Below, piece after piece: positions 18,224-28,400 of a stretch of 64,000 nucleotides of DNA (position 1 is its first letter; each line of letters opens with the position of its first letter). Position numbers and translations under genes: made by a program. The notes beneath the pieces are model-generated. The model was not told the origin of the DNA. It ran no database searches and was given only the letters and a program-made list of their open reading frames with translations. The stretch is from Deltaproteobacteria bacterium (GTDB lineage: Bacteria; Myxococcota_A; UBA796; GCA-2862545), in assembly GCA_006226595.1 (NCBI GenBank), contig SBGP01000012.1, positions 1 through 64,000 of the forward strand. The letters run 5' to 3'.

Positions 18224-19345
18224 TCAGGCCATGTTGACGATGGCCCACAGGATGATGGCGGCGGCGCCGACGCCGAGCAGCACCACGAGCAGCAGGACCG
18301 GAACACCGACCATCGCGACCTTGCCCGCGGTGATCGCGCTCGTCTCCTGCGTGGGGTTGGGCTGCGTGCGGACGGTCGAGTCCTCGGGACCGGCGAGCTC
18401 GCCGAGGGAGTGGTCGCGAACCGGCGGCTGGAGGCTGTTGACCTGGCGGTCGGGCACGGCGGTAGGCACGTCGTCCGGTGCCTTCGGGCGCTTGAGCAGC
18501 TCGACCACGGCCTCGGCGTCGACAGGACGTTTGGCCGGGTCTTTCTCCATCATCGCGAGGATCGCGCTGTTCAGCCACACCGGCAGCTCACTGCGGTACA
18601 TCACCGGCGGCCGCGGGGCCTTCTGTACGTGCTGCTGCATGATCTCGAGCGGCTTGCCTCGGAAGGGCGCTCGGCCGGTGACCATGAGGTAGAGCAGCAC
18701 GCCGAGTGCGTACATGTCGCTCGCCGAGCTCAGCGGCTTCTGCGTGATCTGCTCGGGGGCCATGAACTGCGGCGTGCCCATCACACGACCATTCATGGTC
18801 AGCGCCTCGAGATCCTCTTCACGCGCGGACTCGAGGAAGCGGGCGATGCCGAAGTCGAGCACCTTCACGAGGTCTGGCTGACCGGGCATGTCGACGAGCA
18901 TGATGTTGCTCGGCTTCAGGTCGCGATGGAGGATCTTCTCGCGGTGCGCGGCACCGAGGGCGAGGGCGATCTGCGTCGCCACGCGCGCGGCGCGCTCGGG
19001 GTCCATCGGCCCCTCGTCCTTGATCACCTGGGAGAGCGTGCGGCCCTCGAGCAGCTCCATGGCCAGGAACAGGGCCCCGTCCTCGGTCTGCCCGAAGTCG
19101 TAGACCTCGACCGTGTTCGGGTGGTCGATGGCCGCGGTGGCGCGCATCTCGCGGGTGAACCGCTTGACGATGTTCGGCTTGGACATCGCGCTTTCGCGAA
19201 TGACCTTGAGGGCCACCATGCGCTTGGTGGACAGCTGCTGCGCGCGGTAGATCGCGCCCATACCGCCCGCCGCGATGCGGGAGTGAATGGCGTAGCGCCC
19301 GTCGAATGTGCGCCCAACGAGTGGGTCACTGCCGGCTTGTGACAA
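18224..19345 (-). CDS. Ser/Thr protein kinase (Hanks type) with C-terminal TM
   Basis: A 373-residue eukaryotic-like kinase. The N-terminal catalytic domain covers about 12-290: Gly-rich loop AAGGMGAIYRA, VALKVI Lys, HRDLKPSN, DFGIARF, GTPQFMAPEQ. A Pro/Thr-rich linker leads to a single membrane segment near the C-terminus (VPVLLLVVLLGVGAAAIILW) with almost nothing outside, so sensing must occur through partners or the cytoplasmic part. The TTG start has GGAAGG upstream; no ATG or GTG gives the conserved N-terminus. It is divergent from the 155-residue lipoprotein gene. Substrates are unknown; FHA domains of this organism are possible readers. Confidence 0.9.
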   Translation of the reverse strand: MSQAGSDPLVGRTFDGRYAIHSRIAAGGMGAIYRAQQLSTKRMVALKVIRESAMSKPNIVKRFTREMRATAAIDHPNTVEVYDFGQTEDGALFLAMELLEGRTLSQVIKDEGPMDPERAARVATQIALALGAAHREKILHRDLKPSNIMLVDMPGQPDLVKVLDFGIARFLESAREEDLEALTMNGRVMGTPQFMAPEQITQKPLSSASDMYALGVLLYLMVTGRAPFRGKPLEIMQQHVQKAPRPPVMYRSELPVWLNSAILAMMEKDPAKRPVDAEAVVELLKRPKAPDDVPTAVPDRQVNSLQPPVRDHSLGELAGPEDSTVRTQPNPTQETSAITAGKVAMVGVPVLLLVVLLGVGAAAIILWAIVNMA

Positions 19346-19460
19346 GGATGCCTTCCCCGTCGCACGGTACCCAAGGTTCAGGGTTCAGGTAAAGTCCGGG
19401 GCTGTTCTATCGGCGGTCAACCGCGTAGCAGCGGGCTACAGTGCCGCCCCTGGAGGTCGC

Positions 19461-19928
19461 GTGTTCATCCTCACACTGCTTCTCGGTTGTCCAGGAACAC
19501 CCGAGGGGTGCCAGGTCTCGGACGACCCGATGGTGAGCCTCGGCGTGGGCGAGACCGAATACGGCGCGTTTGCCGACGGCGACGAGGTCGATCTCGTCTA
19601 CGGCACGCAGGGCGGCTACCACATGCCGCTCGCGTTCGACGGCGAGGGCCTGGCGGTCGAAGAACTGGTGGTCGCGGACCTTCTCGGCACCATCGACGGC
19701 GAGGAAGTGGCGCGCGGGCAACCCTGGCTGACCTTCCGCTGCAACCCCGAGACCGGGACCCAGCAGGTGTGGAACGTGCCGCTGATCTTCGACGAGGGCT
19801 GGCTCCCGGTGGACCTGCACCTGAAGACCCTCGTGGTCACGGGCACCCTCCGCGACGACGACAACGGCGACCTGCGTACCGTCGACATCGGCGGTGAGAT
19901 GACCATCTTCGATCCCCGGGAGCGCTGA
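19461..19928 (+). CDS. Small lipoprotein of unknown function
   Basis: A 155-residue protein with a very short signal (MFILTLLLGC, lipobox Cys10). The rest is predicted beta-rich with a conserved-looking Gly/Asp pattern (GVGETEYGAFADGDEVDLVYG, split over two strands) and two more Cys. The start is a GTG with GGAGG 4 nt upstream. Its stop overlaps the kelch lipoprotein start (TGATG), so the two are translated together and probably act together at the cell surface. Not recognised as a named family. Confidence 0.75.
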   Translation: MFILTLLLGCPGTPEGCQVSDDPMVSLGVGETEYGAFADGDEVDLVYGTQGGYHMPLAFDGEGLAVEELVVADLLGTIDGEEVARGQPWLTFRCNPETGTQQVWNVPLIFDEGWLPVDLHLKTLVVTGTLRDDDNGDLRTVDIGGEMTIFDPRER

Positions 19929-21106
19929 TGCGCGCCATGTTCCTGCTGTTCCTCGTCGGTTGTGGCACCACCTCCGAGACCGATGTGAACGCCGAGTGCG
20001 AGCGCATCACCACCCTGGACCTGCCGCTGCCGGTCGCCGAGCCCACCGGCGTGTGGGATGCGGACCGCGGACGCCTCGTGTTCTTCGGTGGCGACGTCGG
20101 GGTGCCCGTGCAGTGCCAGACGCAGACCGACTTCACCGCCGAAGTCTGGGCCTGGTACCCGGAGTGCGGGGGCTTCCTGCAGCTCACCGGAAGTGGACCT
20201 TCGCCGCGTGGGCGCCAGGCGACGGCACTCGATGCCGCCGGCGGGCGGATGATCATCCACGGTGGACGCTTCCGCGACGGGCTCGAGGGCCTGTACACGA
20301 ACTACGACGACACCTGGGCCTTCGATCTCGCCAGCGAGACCTGGGAGCAGCTGTCCACGTCGGGACCTGGCGCGCGCGTGAACCACGCCACCGCGGTGGT
20401 CGGCGACAAGCTCGTGCTCTTCGGTGGCAACAACTCGACGGATGGTGCTGCCTACGCGCCACTTTCCGACACGTGGACGATGGATCTCGCCTCGGGCGCG
20501 TGGAGTCCGCTCACCACCACGAACGACCCGGATGCGCGCTTGTTCCACGCCTACGCCAGCGACGGCGAGACGCTGTGGGTGTACGGCGGCACCGCGAGCT
20601 TCTTCGGCCCGTTCCTCGGCGATCTGCACGCGCTGGACGTGGCGACCGGCACGTGGACCGAGCTCCACCCGGGCGGCGGCGGCGCGCCGGCCCCGCGCTT
20701 CTGGGCGAACATGGTGCACGACGAGGCCAACGGGCGCCTGCTCCTGTGGGCCGGCCACGACGACACGGACCTCGGCAACACCAACCAGCTGTGGTCCTTC
20801 GATCTCGGCACGAACAGCTGGACCCAGTTCGAGATGGGCGATGCGCTCACCGGTCAGGCCAACGGCTTCTGCGACTTCCCGTCGGACTTCGTGACCGCGG
20901 ATCTCGACGCACCCGAGCGACGCAACGGCGGGCTCGCGGTGATGGACGGCGAGACGCTGCGCATCTTTGGCGGCGAGTCGGACTGCGGCATCCTCAACGA
21001 CGTGTGGAGTTGGACCGACACCGGTCGCTGGGTCAACGAGTCGCGGACCACCGGCGGCGAGATCTGCCAGCGCACATCGGGCAGCTGCAGCACGCTCTGC
21101 TTCTAG
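19928..21106 (+). CDS. Kelch-repeat lipoprotein
   Basis: A 392-residue lipoprotein (signal MRAMFLLFLVGC). It is built of five to six kelch blades, visible as repeated DTWAFDLASETWEQL, DTWTMDLASGAWSPL, DLHALDVATGTWTEL, QLWSFDLGTNSWTQF and DVWSWTD, each preceded by a Gly pair such as LVLFGG or MIIHGG. It should fold as a beta-propeller binding a protein or glycan outside the cytoplasmic membrane. The start overlaps the previous gene's stop. The C-terminus is Cys-rich (C QRTSGSCSTLCF), probably disulfide bonded. Confidence 0.85.
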   Translation: MRAMFLLFLVGCGTTSETDVNAECERITTLDLPLPVAEPTGVWDADRGRLVFFGGDVGVPVQCQTQTDFTAEVWAWYPECGGFLQLTGSGPSPRGRQATALDAAGGRMIIHGGRFRDGLEGLYTNYDDTWAFDLASETWEQLSTSGPGARVNHATAVVGDKLVLFGGNNSTDGAAYAPLSDTWTMDLASGAWSPLTTTNDPDARLFHAYASDGETLWVYGGTASFFGPFLGDLHALDVATGTWTELHPGGGGAPAPRFWANMVHDEANGRLLLWAGHDDTDLGNTNQLWSFDLGTNSWTQFEMGDALTGQANGFCDFPSDFVTADLDAPERRNGGLAVMDGETLRIFGGESDCGILNDVWSWTDTGRWVNESRTTGGEICQRTSGSCSTLCF

Positions 21107-21151
21107 GACGCCTGGTACCCCCGAGGCCGTGGATGGCCCGCGTGCGAGGTC

Positions 21152-22807
21152 TCAGCGGCACACCATCATCATGGTGTTGCAGCTGAGGCTGATCTTCTCG
21201 CCTTCCTTCACGGCGACGGTGCCCAGCGGCTGGAAGCCCTCTTCGGTCTTCAGCATGATGCTGTAGCTGCCGGCAGGGACCTCTCCCGGGAAGCGCACCT
21301 TCATCGCCCCGTCGACGAGGCGCAGCCCCTCGGTGTCGCCGGTGAGGTTGACGACGCCGTGTCCCGCCGCGATCGACGGCTTGGGCGTGGGCTTGGGCTT
21401 GGGCGGTGCGGGCACCTGGACCACCGGCTTGGGGGCCGGTGCGACGGCGACCACAGGCTTCGGCGCGGGCACGGGCTCCGGTTCCGGTTCCGGCTCCGGC
21501 TCGGGTTCCGGCTCCGGAGCTGGCGCAGGTGCTGGGGGCTCGGGCGCGGCCACCGGCGCGGGCTCTTCGATGGGCGCAGGCTCCGGCGGCGGTGCCGGAG
21601 CGAAGGCACCGCTCGCGTACAGGCCGCCAACGGTCGCGAGTCCGCCGAGACCAAGGAGCAGTCCCACGGCGACGAAGGCGATGCCCGCCTTGGCACCGGT
21701 GCCCGCCACGCTCGGCGCGACCGAGGGTTGCGGGGCCGAGGTCGGCACCGGGGCGGGGGAGGGCGGCTTCGAGGCCTCGTCTCCATCCCACATGAACGTG
21801 TCGCTGGAGGTCGCTTCCTGCGCCTGCGCGGCCGCGGCCTCGGCGGCGCGCCCCGAGATGATGTCGGCGAAGCTCTCCTGGGACGAGGTGCCCATCGACC
21901 GTGCCGAGTTCAGGAACTCGCCCGTCCACGGGCCGCTGGCGGTGAGTGCTGCGGTGACGTCGGGGGTGGGCATCTGTCCCGGGTCCTGACCCGAGAGGAT
22001 GGCGAGAAGCGCGCCGCAGTCGGGGATGCGGTCGTCCATCTCGATCGCGAGCGCCCCGTGAATGGCCTTCTCCACGCGCTCGGGAAGGTCGGGAACCAGC
22101 TCGCGCGGGGCCACGTAGTCGCCGGAGGTGACCTTCGAGAAGATCGCGAGCAGGTCGTCGCCGGGAAAGCACTGCTGGCCGCAGAACAGGTCATAGAGGA
22201 TCGCGCCGAGTGCGAACACGTCGGTGCGATGGTCCACGTCTTTCGAGGAGCGGATCTGCTCCGGCGACATGTACGAGGGCGTGCCCATGGCCACACCCGA
22301 CCGTGTCTTCGACATGCCGGAGTCGCCGCTGACGATCTTGGACAGGCCGAAGTCGGTGACCTTCGGGTTCAGACCGGCGTCGGTGACATCGAGCAGCACG
22401 TTCGCAGGCTTGAGGTCGCGGTGGATCAGCCCGCGGTCGTGGGCGGCCTTCACGCCGGAGATCACGCCCCGCGCGAGGGCTTCGGCCTGAGGCAGCGTGA
22501 GCTTGGTCTGCTGGAGCAGATCCTCGAGGCTCGGGCCGCCGATGTACTCCATGACCAGGCCCGGCGCGCCCTGGATCGTGATCACGTCGGTGACGGCCAC
22601 GATGTTCGGGTGTCGCAGCGCGGCCTGAACGCGTCCCTCCTGCAACAGTCGTTCGCGAATCGACCGCGAGGACAGGGTGAGGATCTTCAACGCGTGCCAG
22701 GTGCCAAGCTGGTTGTGGCGCACCTTGTACACGATCGCCATGCCACCCTCGCCAAGCTGCGAGTCGATGGTGTAGCGGTCGATGACGGTGCCGGGGGCGA
22801 GCTCCAT
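21152..22807 (-). CDS. Ser/Thr protein kinase with TM, EP-repeat linker and PEGA-like domain
   Basis: A 551-residue transmembrane kinase. The catalytic domain is at about 10-270 (GEGGMAIVYKV, HALKIL, HRDLKPAN, DFGLSKI, GTPSYMSPEQ). A cytoplasmic juxtamembrane region to about 370 is followed by one TM (GIAFVAVGLLLGLGGLA), then a rigid Pro-Glu repeat spacer (PEPEPEPEP and PKPVV) of about 100 residues, and finally a C-terminal PEGA-like domain (about 480-551) with EVPAGSYSIML. The spacer would hold the PEGA domain away from the membrane, perhaps at the peptidoglycan or outer membrane. The ATG is preceded by AGGA; an earlier in-frame start lacks an SD. Confidence 0.88.
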   Translation of the reverse strand: MELAPGTVIDRYTIDSQLGEGGMAIVYKVRHNQLGTWHALKILTLSSRSIRERLLQEGRVQAALRHPNIVAVTDVITIQGAPGLVMEYIGGPSLEDLLQQTKLTLPQAEALARGVISGVKAAHDRGLIHRDLKPANVLLDVTDAGLNPKVTDFGLSKIVSGDSGMSKTRSGVAMGTPSYMSPEQIRSSKDVDHRTDVFALGAILYDLFCGQQCFPGDDLLAIFSKVTSGDYVAPRELVPDLPERVEKAIHGALAIEMDDRIPDCGALLAILSGQDPGQMPTPDVTAALTASGPWTGEFLNSARSMGTSSQESFADIISGRAAEAAAAQAQEATSSDTFMWDGDEASKPPSPAPVPTSAPQPSVAPSVAGTGAKAGIAFVAVGLLLGLGGLATVGGLYASGAFAPAPPPEPAPIEEPAPVAAPEPPAPAPAPEPEPEPEPEPEPEPVPAPKPVVAVAPAPKPVVQVPAPPKPKPTPKPSIAAGHGVVNLTGDTEGLRLVDGAMKVRFPGEVPAGSYSIMLKTEEGFQPLGTVAVKEGEKISLSCNTMMMVCR

Positions 22808-23050
22808 GCGGGGTCCTGCCTGGGGTCGTGCCCCCGGAGGGTATCGCAGACGGCGCTTGCCTGCCGGGTCAGCCTTCGACAGGGGCCGATGCCGCCGGGA
22901 GGACGCCGGCGTCGGCCCGCGAGCCACCGCCGGTTGCGGTACGTCGTGGAACCGCGAATGTGACCCGTCATCGGCCGGGGTGAATGCGAAGTTTCGAGGA
23001 GGTGGGAGCAGGCGCGCGAAAGGCTGCTTCCTTCGCTATGCTACGAAGCC
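22808..23050. other. Intergenic region of divergent kinase and phosphatase genes
   Basis: This 243-bp gap separates two divergently transcribed genes. A TATGCT box (23037-23042) ends 8 nt before the phosphatase ATG, and inverted arms CTTCG/CGAAG flank it (23031-23048). No SD is near that ATG, so leaderless expression is possible. No other conserved element was seen. Confidence 0.35.
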
Positions 23051-24736
23051 ATGAAGCTCGTCACCGTCGGTTCACTCGCCCTGTTCCTCTTCGCCTGCCG
23101 CGATCCCGATGGGGTGAGCGACGAGGAGGTGGTCGTCGGCGACTCCGGTGACACGGGGCCAGACACGGATCCTGGCGTGGTCGCTGCGTGCGGGCACCTG
23201 GTGAATCCAGGCGCTGAGGAGGGCCTCGACGGCTGGACCTCGGTGGAGGGTGCGTTTGCGGCGGTCGGTACCTCGGGATCGACGCCGGCGCCGATCGAGG
23301 GCAGTGCCCAGTTCGCCGCGGGCGATGCGGCGCGATCGGTCCTGGAGCAGGTCGTCTCGCTCGGGGACTTCGCGGATGGACTGCACACGGCGCACTTCTC
23401 GGCGCACACCCGGAGCTGGAGCGGCGACGACCGCGCGTTCCTCGAGGTCGCGGCGCTCGACGCGAACGGTGACGTGATCGACGAGGCGCGCGAGGGACCG
23501 TTCACCCAGGACTACTACCGGGAGCGGCGGGTACACGTCGCGCTGCCGAGCGAGGCGGTGAGCGTGCGCGCCCGCATCATCGGCGAGCGCCAGGCGGGCA
23601 GCGACAACGACGCGTACTTCGACGACCTCGATCTGTGCATCGACACGCAGTCCGTGCCCACGCAGAGTGATCTGCGCCGGGGACCGTGGCTGATGCACGC
23701 CACGACCGACGCGATCAGCGTGCTGTGGGAGACCGAGGGCAACGTCGTCGGCTCGGTGCAGTACAGCACGGACCGCAGCTTCGACGACGAGGCGGCGGAG
23801 ACCCTGTCCCGCGACCATCACGAGGTGCGTCTGACGGGGCTCGCCCCGGATACGACCTACCACTACCGGGTGCTCTCCGACGGAGAGCCGGGCGAGGTGT
23901 TCTCGTTCCGCACCGCACCCGAATCGGCGGTGCCGTTCACGTTCGCGGTGTGGGGCGACAACCAGAACGGACCGGACGTGTTCCGGGGCGTGGCTGCGCG
24001 CATGGCTGCCTCCGACGCCGAGTTCGCGGTCTCCGTCGGCGACATCGTGCAGAACGGCAACGAGGGCGACTACCGCGATCAGCTTCTCGAACCCCTCGCC
24101 GCGTTCGCCAGCGAGCGCTCGTTCCTCGTCGCGGCGGGCAACCACGAGCGCTATGGCGACGATGGCGCCGAGCTCTTCGACATGCACCTCGCTCAGCCCG
24201 GTGACGAGCACTGCTTCGGGTGGAGCTACGCGGGCGCGTTCTTCCTGTTCATCGACACCGAGCTCGACGTGACCGACGGGTCCGCCCAGCACCGATGCAT
24301 CGCCGAGAAGCTCGCCTCCTCGGAGTTCGCGGCCGCCGACGTTCAGTTCGCGCTGTTCCACTACCCACCGCGCATCGAGTTCTGGACCTGGTGGGTGTAC
24401 GACGGCATCTCGCTGTACGACGGGGACGACGACGTGCGAGGCACCCTCGAGTCCATGTTCGAGGACGCCGGCGTGGACCTCGTGTTCAACGGGCACAACC
24501 ACCTCTACAACTACACACCGGCTGGCGCGTACAGCTCGGTCGCGTGGGTGACCACGGGCGGCGGGGGCGGTGATCTCGACACCGACGGCTGGCGCACGGC
24601 CACGTGGGACGGCATCGCGCTCACCCATCACGAGCACCACTTCCTGCACGTGTCCGTGGACGGCAAGCGCATCGACGTCCAGGCCCTGCGACCGGATGGC
24701 TTCTCGCTGCACAACTTCACGGTGCAGGCCGACTGA
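23051..24736 (+). CDS. Purple-acid-phosphatase-like metallophosphoesterase lipoprotein
   Basis: A 561-residue lipoprotein (lipobox ending FLFAC, Cys16). Residues about 45-195 are a carbohydrate-binding-like beta sandwich; about 200-290 a fibronectin-like purple acid phosphatase N domain (RRGPWLMHATTDAISVLW, YHYRVLSDG); and about 295-520 the metallophosphoesterase with GDNQ, GDIVQNG, AGNHE, LFHYPP and NGHNHLY. The usual metal-binding Tyr of purple acid phosphatases (GDXXY) is replaced by GDIV, so the metal centre may not be the coloured Fe-Tyr type. Its role is presumably extracellular phosphate release (inference). Confidence 0.87.
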   Translation: MKLVTVGSLALFLFACRDPDGVSDEEVVVGDSGDTGPDTDPGVVAACGHLVNPGAEEGLDGWTSVEGAFAAVGTSGSTPAPIEGSAQFAAGDAARSVLEQVVSLGDFADGLHTAHFSAHTRSWSGDDRAFLEVAALDANGDVIDEAREGPFTQDYYRERRVHVALPSEAVSVRARIIGERQAGSDNDAYFDDLDLCIDTQSVPTQSDLRRGPWLMHATTDAISVLWETEGNVVGSVQYSTDRSFDDEAAETLSRDHHEVRLTGLAPDTTYHYRVLSDGEPGEVFSFRTAPESAVPFTFAVWGDNQNGPDVFRGVAARMAASDAEFAVSVGDIVQNGNEGDYRDQLLEPLAAFASERSFLVAAGNHERYGDDGAELFDMHLAQPGDEHCFGWSYAGAFFLFIDTELDVTDGSAQHRCIAEKLASSEFAAADVQFALFHYPPRIEFWTWWVYDGISLYDGDDDVRGTLESMFEDAGVDLVFNGHNHLYNYTPAGAYSSVAWVTTGGGGGDLDTDGWRTATWDGIALTHHEHHFLHVSVDGKRIDVQALRPDGFSLHNFTVQAD

Positions 24737-24803
24737 GCTTCTGGCGCGAGCGGGCGCCCCTCCATACCTGGCGTCGGTGGCCAGTGTCGGTCGTGGAGGT
24801 GCC

Positions 24804-25379
24804 ATGCTCATCCTGTTCGCTCACGGTGCGGGTGCGGGTTCGTCCTCCGAGTGGATGCAGTCGTGGGCCGCGCGGCTTGGCGAGCTCGGACGGGTCGTGC
24901 CCTTCGACTACCCGTACATGGCCGCGGGCAAGAAGGCGCCGAATCGCCTTCCACAGCTGATCGAGGCGCATCGTGAGGTGCTTCGCCGCGAGCGCAGGGA
25001 AGGGGAGAAGGTGGTGCTCGCTGGCAAGTCCATGGGTTCGCGTGTCGGCTGCCACCTGTCCCTCGAGGAGCCGGTCGATGCCCTGGTGTGCCTGGGCTAC
25101 CCCCTCGTCGGCATGGGCAAGAAGCGGGCGGTGCGCGACCAGGTCCTGGTCGACCTGCGGACGCCGGTGCTCTTCGTCCAGGGCACCCGCGACAACCTCT
25201 GCCCGCTCGATACCCTTGCCGAGGTCCGCGAGCGCATGACGGCGCCGTCGTCGCTGCACGTGGTCGACACCGGCAACCACTCGCTCCAGGTGACCAAGGG
25301 CTGGATGAAGCAGACCGGCCTCACCCAGGAAGACGCAGACGTCAGCGCGCTGGCGGCGATCCGCGAGTTCCTGGCCTGA
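24804..25379 (+). CDS. Alpha/beta hydrolase of the KANL3/Tex30 type
   Basis: A 191-residue cytoplasmic hydrolase. N-terminal HGAGAGSSSEWM is the oxyanion-side loop; the nucleophile motif is GKSMGSR (Ser about 75) followed by LVCLGYPLVG. FVQGTRDNLCP supplies the acid and the GNHSLQV segment the His. This matches the Tex30/KANL3-type dienelactone-hydrolase-like family, often annotated as YcjY-like and without a known substrate. SD GGAGGT is 4 nt from the ATG. It lies 67 nt after the phosphatase gene on the same strand and may be co-transcribed. Confidence 0.83.
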   Translation: MLILFAHGAGAGSSSEWMQSWAARLGELGRVVPFDYPYMAAGKKAPNRLPQLIEAHREVLRRERREGEKVVLAGKSMGSRVGCHLSLEEPVDALVCLGYPLVGMGKKRAVRDQVLVDLRTPVLFVQGTRDNLCPLDTLAEVRERMTAPSSLHVVDTGNHSLQVTKGWMKQTGLTQEDADVSALAAIREFLA

Positions 25380-25433
25380 GCAGGACGGGGCCGCCCGAAG
25401 GCGACCCCGTGAGCGCGCGACCCGCCGCGTGGA

Positions 25434-28400
25434 CTACGCGCTGCGGCGGCGACGCGCGAGCAGGAGGACCGGCAGGAGCATCCACAGCGCCTGCGTCGGC
25501 GAGGTGCTGCTGCACGAGCAGATCTCGCGGCGCGGGAACTCGTCCTGGCCGCTGGGCCCGCTGTCGGTCACACCGCTGTCGGTCACCCCACTGTCGGTAT
25601 CGGTGTCGCTATCGGCGTCCGTGTCGGTGTCGGAGTCCGTGTCGGCATCCGCGTCGGTATCCGTGTCGGTGTCGGTGTCCGTGTCGGTGTCGGTGTCGGT
25701 ATCGGTGTCGGTCTCCGGGTTGCAGTCCGGGTCGTCCATGTCGAACAGGCCGTCCACGTCGTTGTCCAGACCGTCGTCGCAGTCCTCCGGGCAGCCTTCG
25801 CCGTTCGTGTCGAGGGCGATGTCGTAGGTGCCGGTGGTGCCCGTGCTCGCCTCGACGGCGATGTAGTAGGTCTGACCAAGCAGGCCGAAGAACGACAGCG
25901 TGGTGGTGTCGCTGTCGCCGCCGGTCCAGTTCAGGCAGTCCCGACCGTCGCAGGTACTGTCGAGCAGTGCGATGGAGTGGGGGGCGGTGGCGTTGGTGAT
26001 GCGCACCGTGACCAGCCCGTCGCGCACGGGGATGAACTCGTAGATGTTCTCGGGGTTGGCCTGCAGGCGCTCGGCGCCGTCGTTGGCCGCACCACAGTCG
26101 TAGAAGTCGAGCACGTTGTTGCCCGAGTCCGTGGTGTCCTGCAGGTCGACCGTGCAGTCGAGCACCGCCGCGATGTCGTTGACCACGTCACAGGCGACCG
26201 GGCACGCGACGGTGATGTCGGCGCTGTACGCTCCGGACTCGGCGTCGTCGAGGGTCACGAGGATGCCGCTGCCGTCACTGACCCAGGTGACCTCTTCCCA
26301 GCCGGAGTCGGTCTCGGAGAAGTCCAGGCAGGACGCGTTCGGGCTCGTGCCGCAGCCACCCTCGTTCGCGTACAGGGCGAGGCTGTGGTTCAGCGTCGGG
26401 CCTTCGGCGATGACGAGGACCTCGGTGCCGGCCGGAGCCGTGACCTCGGCGACCGCGTCGAGACCGGGCTGGGCCACGGTCGCGCAGTTGTTGGTGCTGT
26501 AGTCGTTGATGTCGACCGCGTACGCCGGCACGAAGTCACCGCAGGACAGCTGCAGGTCGATGATCGGGCAGTCGCACACGCCGCTTCCGGCGCACTCGCT
26601 GTCGTCGCAGTCGACGTCGCCGTCACCGTCGTTGTCGAGGCGGTCGGAGCACGTGTTCTCGGTGTCGCAGGCATCGCCGATGCCGTTGCTGTCGACGTCT
26701 TCCTGGTCGTTGACCACGCTGGGGCAGTTGTCGACGCCGCAGGTGCTCGCCGGGTAGCCGGGGTCCGCGAACCCGTCGCCATCGGTGTCGGTGCAGGTAT
26801 CGCACGCGTTGCCGATGCCGTCGCCGTCCTCGTCACCCTGGGTGTCGTTCGGAGAGGCGGGGCAGTTGTCCTCGGTGTCCGGCGTCGCACAGCCGCTGCG
26901 GTCGAAGCTGCCCGGGTCACCCACGCCGTCGCTGTCGCTGTCGGTGCAGGTGTCGCAGACATCGCCGATGCCGTCGACGTCGGTGTCGGCCTGATCAGCA
27001 TTCGCCACGTCGCCGCAGTTGTCGACCTGACAGGTGTTCGCCGCGTACCCGGGGTTGCCGCGGCCGTCGCCGTCGGTGTCCGTGCAGGTGTCGCAGGCAT
27101 CGCCGAGGTCGTCGCTGTCGGCGTCGGCCTGGGTCGGGTTGGCGATAGTCAGGCAGTTGTCGCCTTCGGTGGTCGAGGTGCAGCCCACGAGCAGGTAGTC
27201 GGGGTTGCCGTAGCCGTCGCCGTCCGCGTCGGTGCAGTTGTCGCAGACGTCGCCCGCGCCGTCGCCATCCGCGTCCAGCTGCTGCGGGTTGGCGTCGATG
27301 GGGCAGTTGTCGAGCGCGCACACGCTGGCCGAGAAGCCGGCGTCGCCGAAGCCGTCACCGTCGAAGTCGGTGCAGGTATCGCAGGCGTCGCCGCGGTTGT
27401 CGCTGTCAGCGTCCTCCTGGCCGGCATTCGCTACGGCCGGGCAGTTGTCGACGACCGTGGTCGAGGCGCTGCATCCGGAGAGGTCGGTGCCAGTCCCGTA
27501 GCCGTCGTCGTCGACGTCGATGCAGGTGTCGCGGCCATCGCAGATGCCATCGCCGTCGACATCGGCGAGGGTCTCGTCGATGGCGCCGTCGCCGTCGTTG
27601 TCGAGACCATCACAGTCCTCGCCGGAGTCGCACACGTCGCCTTCGCCGTCGCCGTCGGTGTCCGCCTGGTCGGCGTTCGCGTCGTCCGGGCAGTTGTCGG
27701 CGTCGGTGGTGCTGCCGGGGCAGCCGGTGATCGGCAGTCCGGGGCTTCCGTAGTCGTCGCCGTCGGGGTCGGTGCAGCCGTCGCAGGCGTCGCCAATGCC
27801 GTCACCATCGAGGTCGGACTGGTCCGGGTTCTCGGTGTTGCGGCAGTTGTCCTCGTCGGTGGTGGACGCGCTGCACGCGGAGATGTCGAGCCCGGGCGTG
27901 CCGTAGCCGTCGAGATCCGGGTCGGTGCAGGTGTCGCACAGGTCGCCGGTCAGGTCGTTGTCGAGGTCCGACTGGTCCGCGTTCGCGGTGGTCGGGCAGT
28001 TGTCCACGGGGCAGGTGTTTGCCGCGTAGCCGGGGTTGCCCGCGCCATCGCCGTCGGTGTCGGTGCAGGTGTCGCAGACGTCACCCTTGGCGTCGGAGTC
28101 AGCGTCCGCCTGGTCCGCGTTCGCCAGGGAGGGGCAGTTGTCTTCCGCACACGTGTTGGCGTCGTAGCCCGGGTTGCCGAAGCCGTCGCCGTCGGTGTCG
28201 GTGCAGGTGTCGACACAGTCCTTGTCGCCGTCGCCGTCCGCGTCGGGGAAGCCCTGGTCGACCTGGCCGTCGCCGTCGTTGTCCACGCCATCGCAGTCCT
28301 CGACGTCGCAGGCATTGCCGATGCCGTCGCCGTCGTTGTCGGCCTGGGTGATGTTGAAGTCGTCCTTGCAGTTGTCCGCGGCGGTGTTCGCCAGGCAGCC

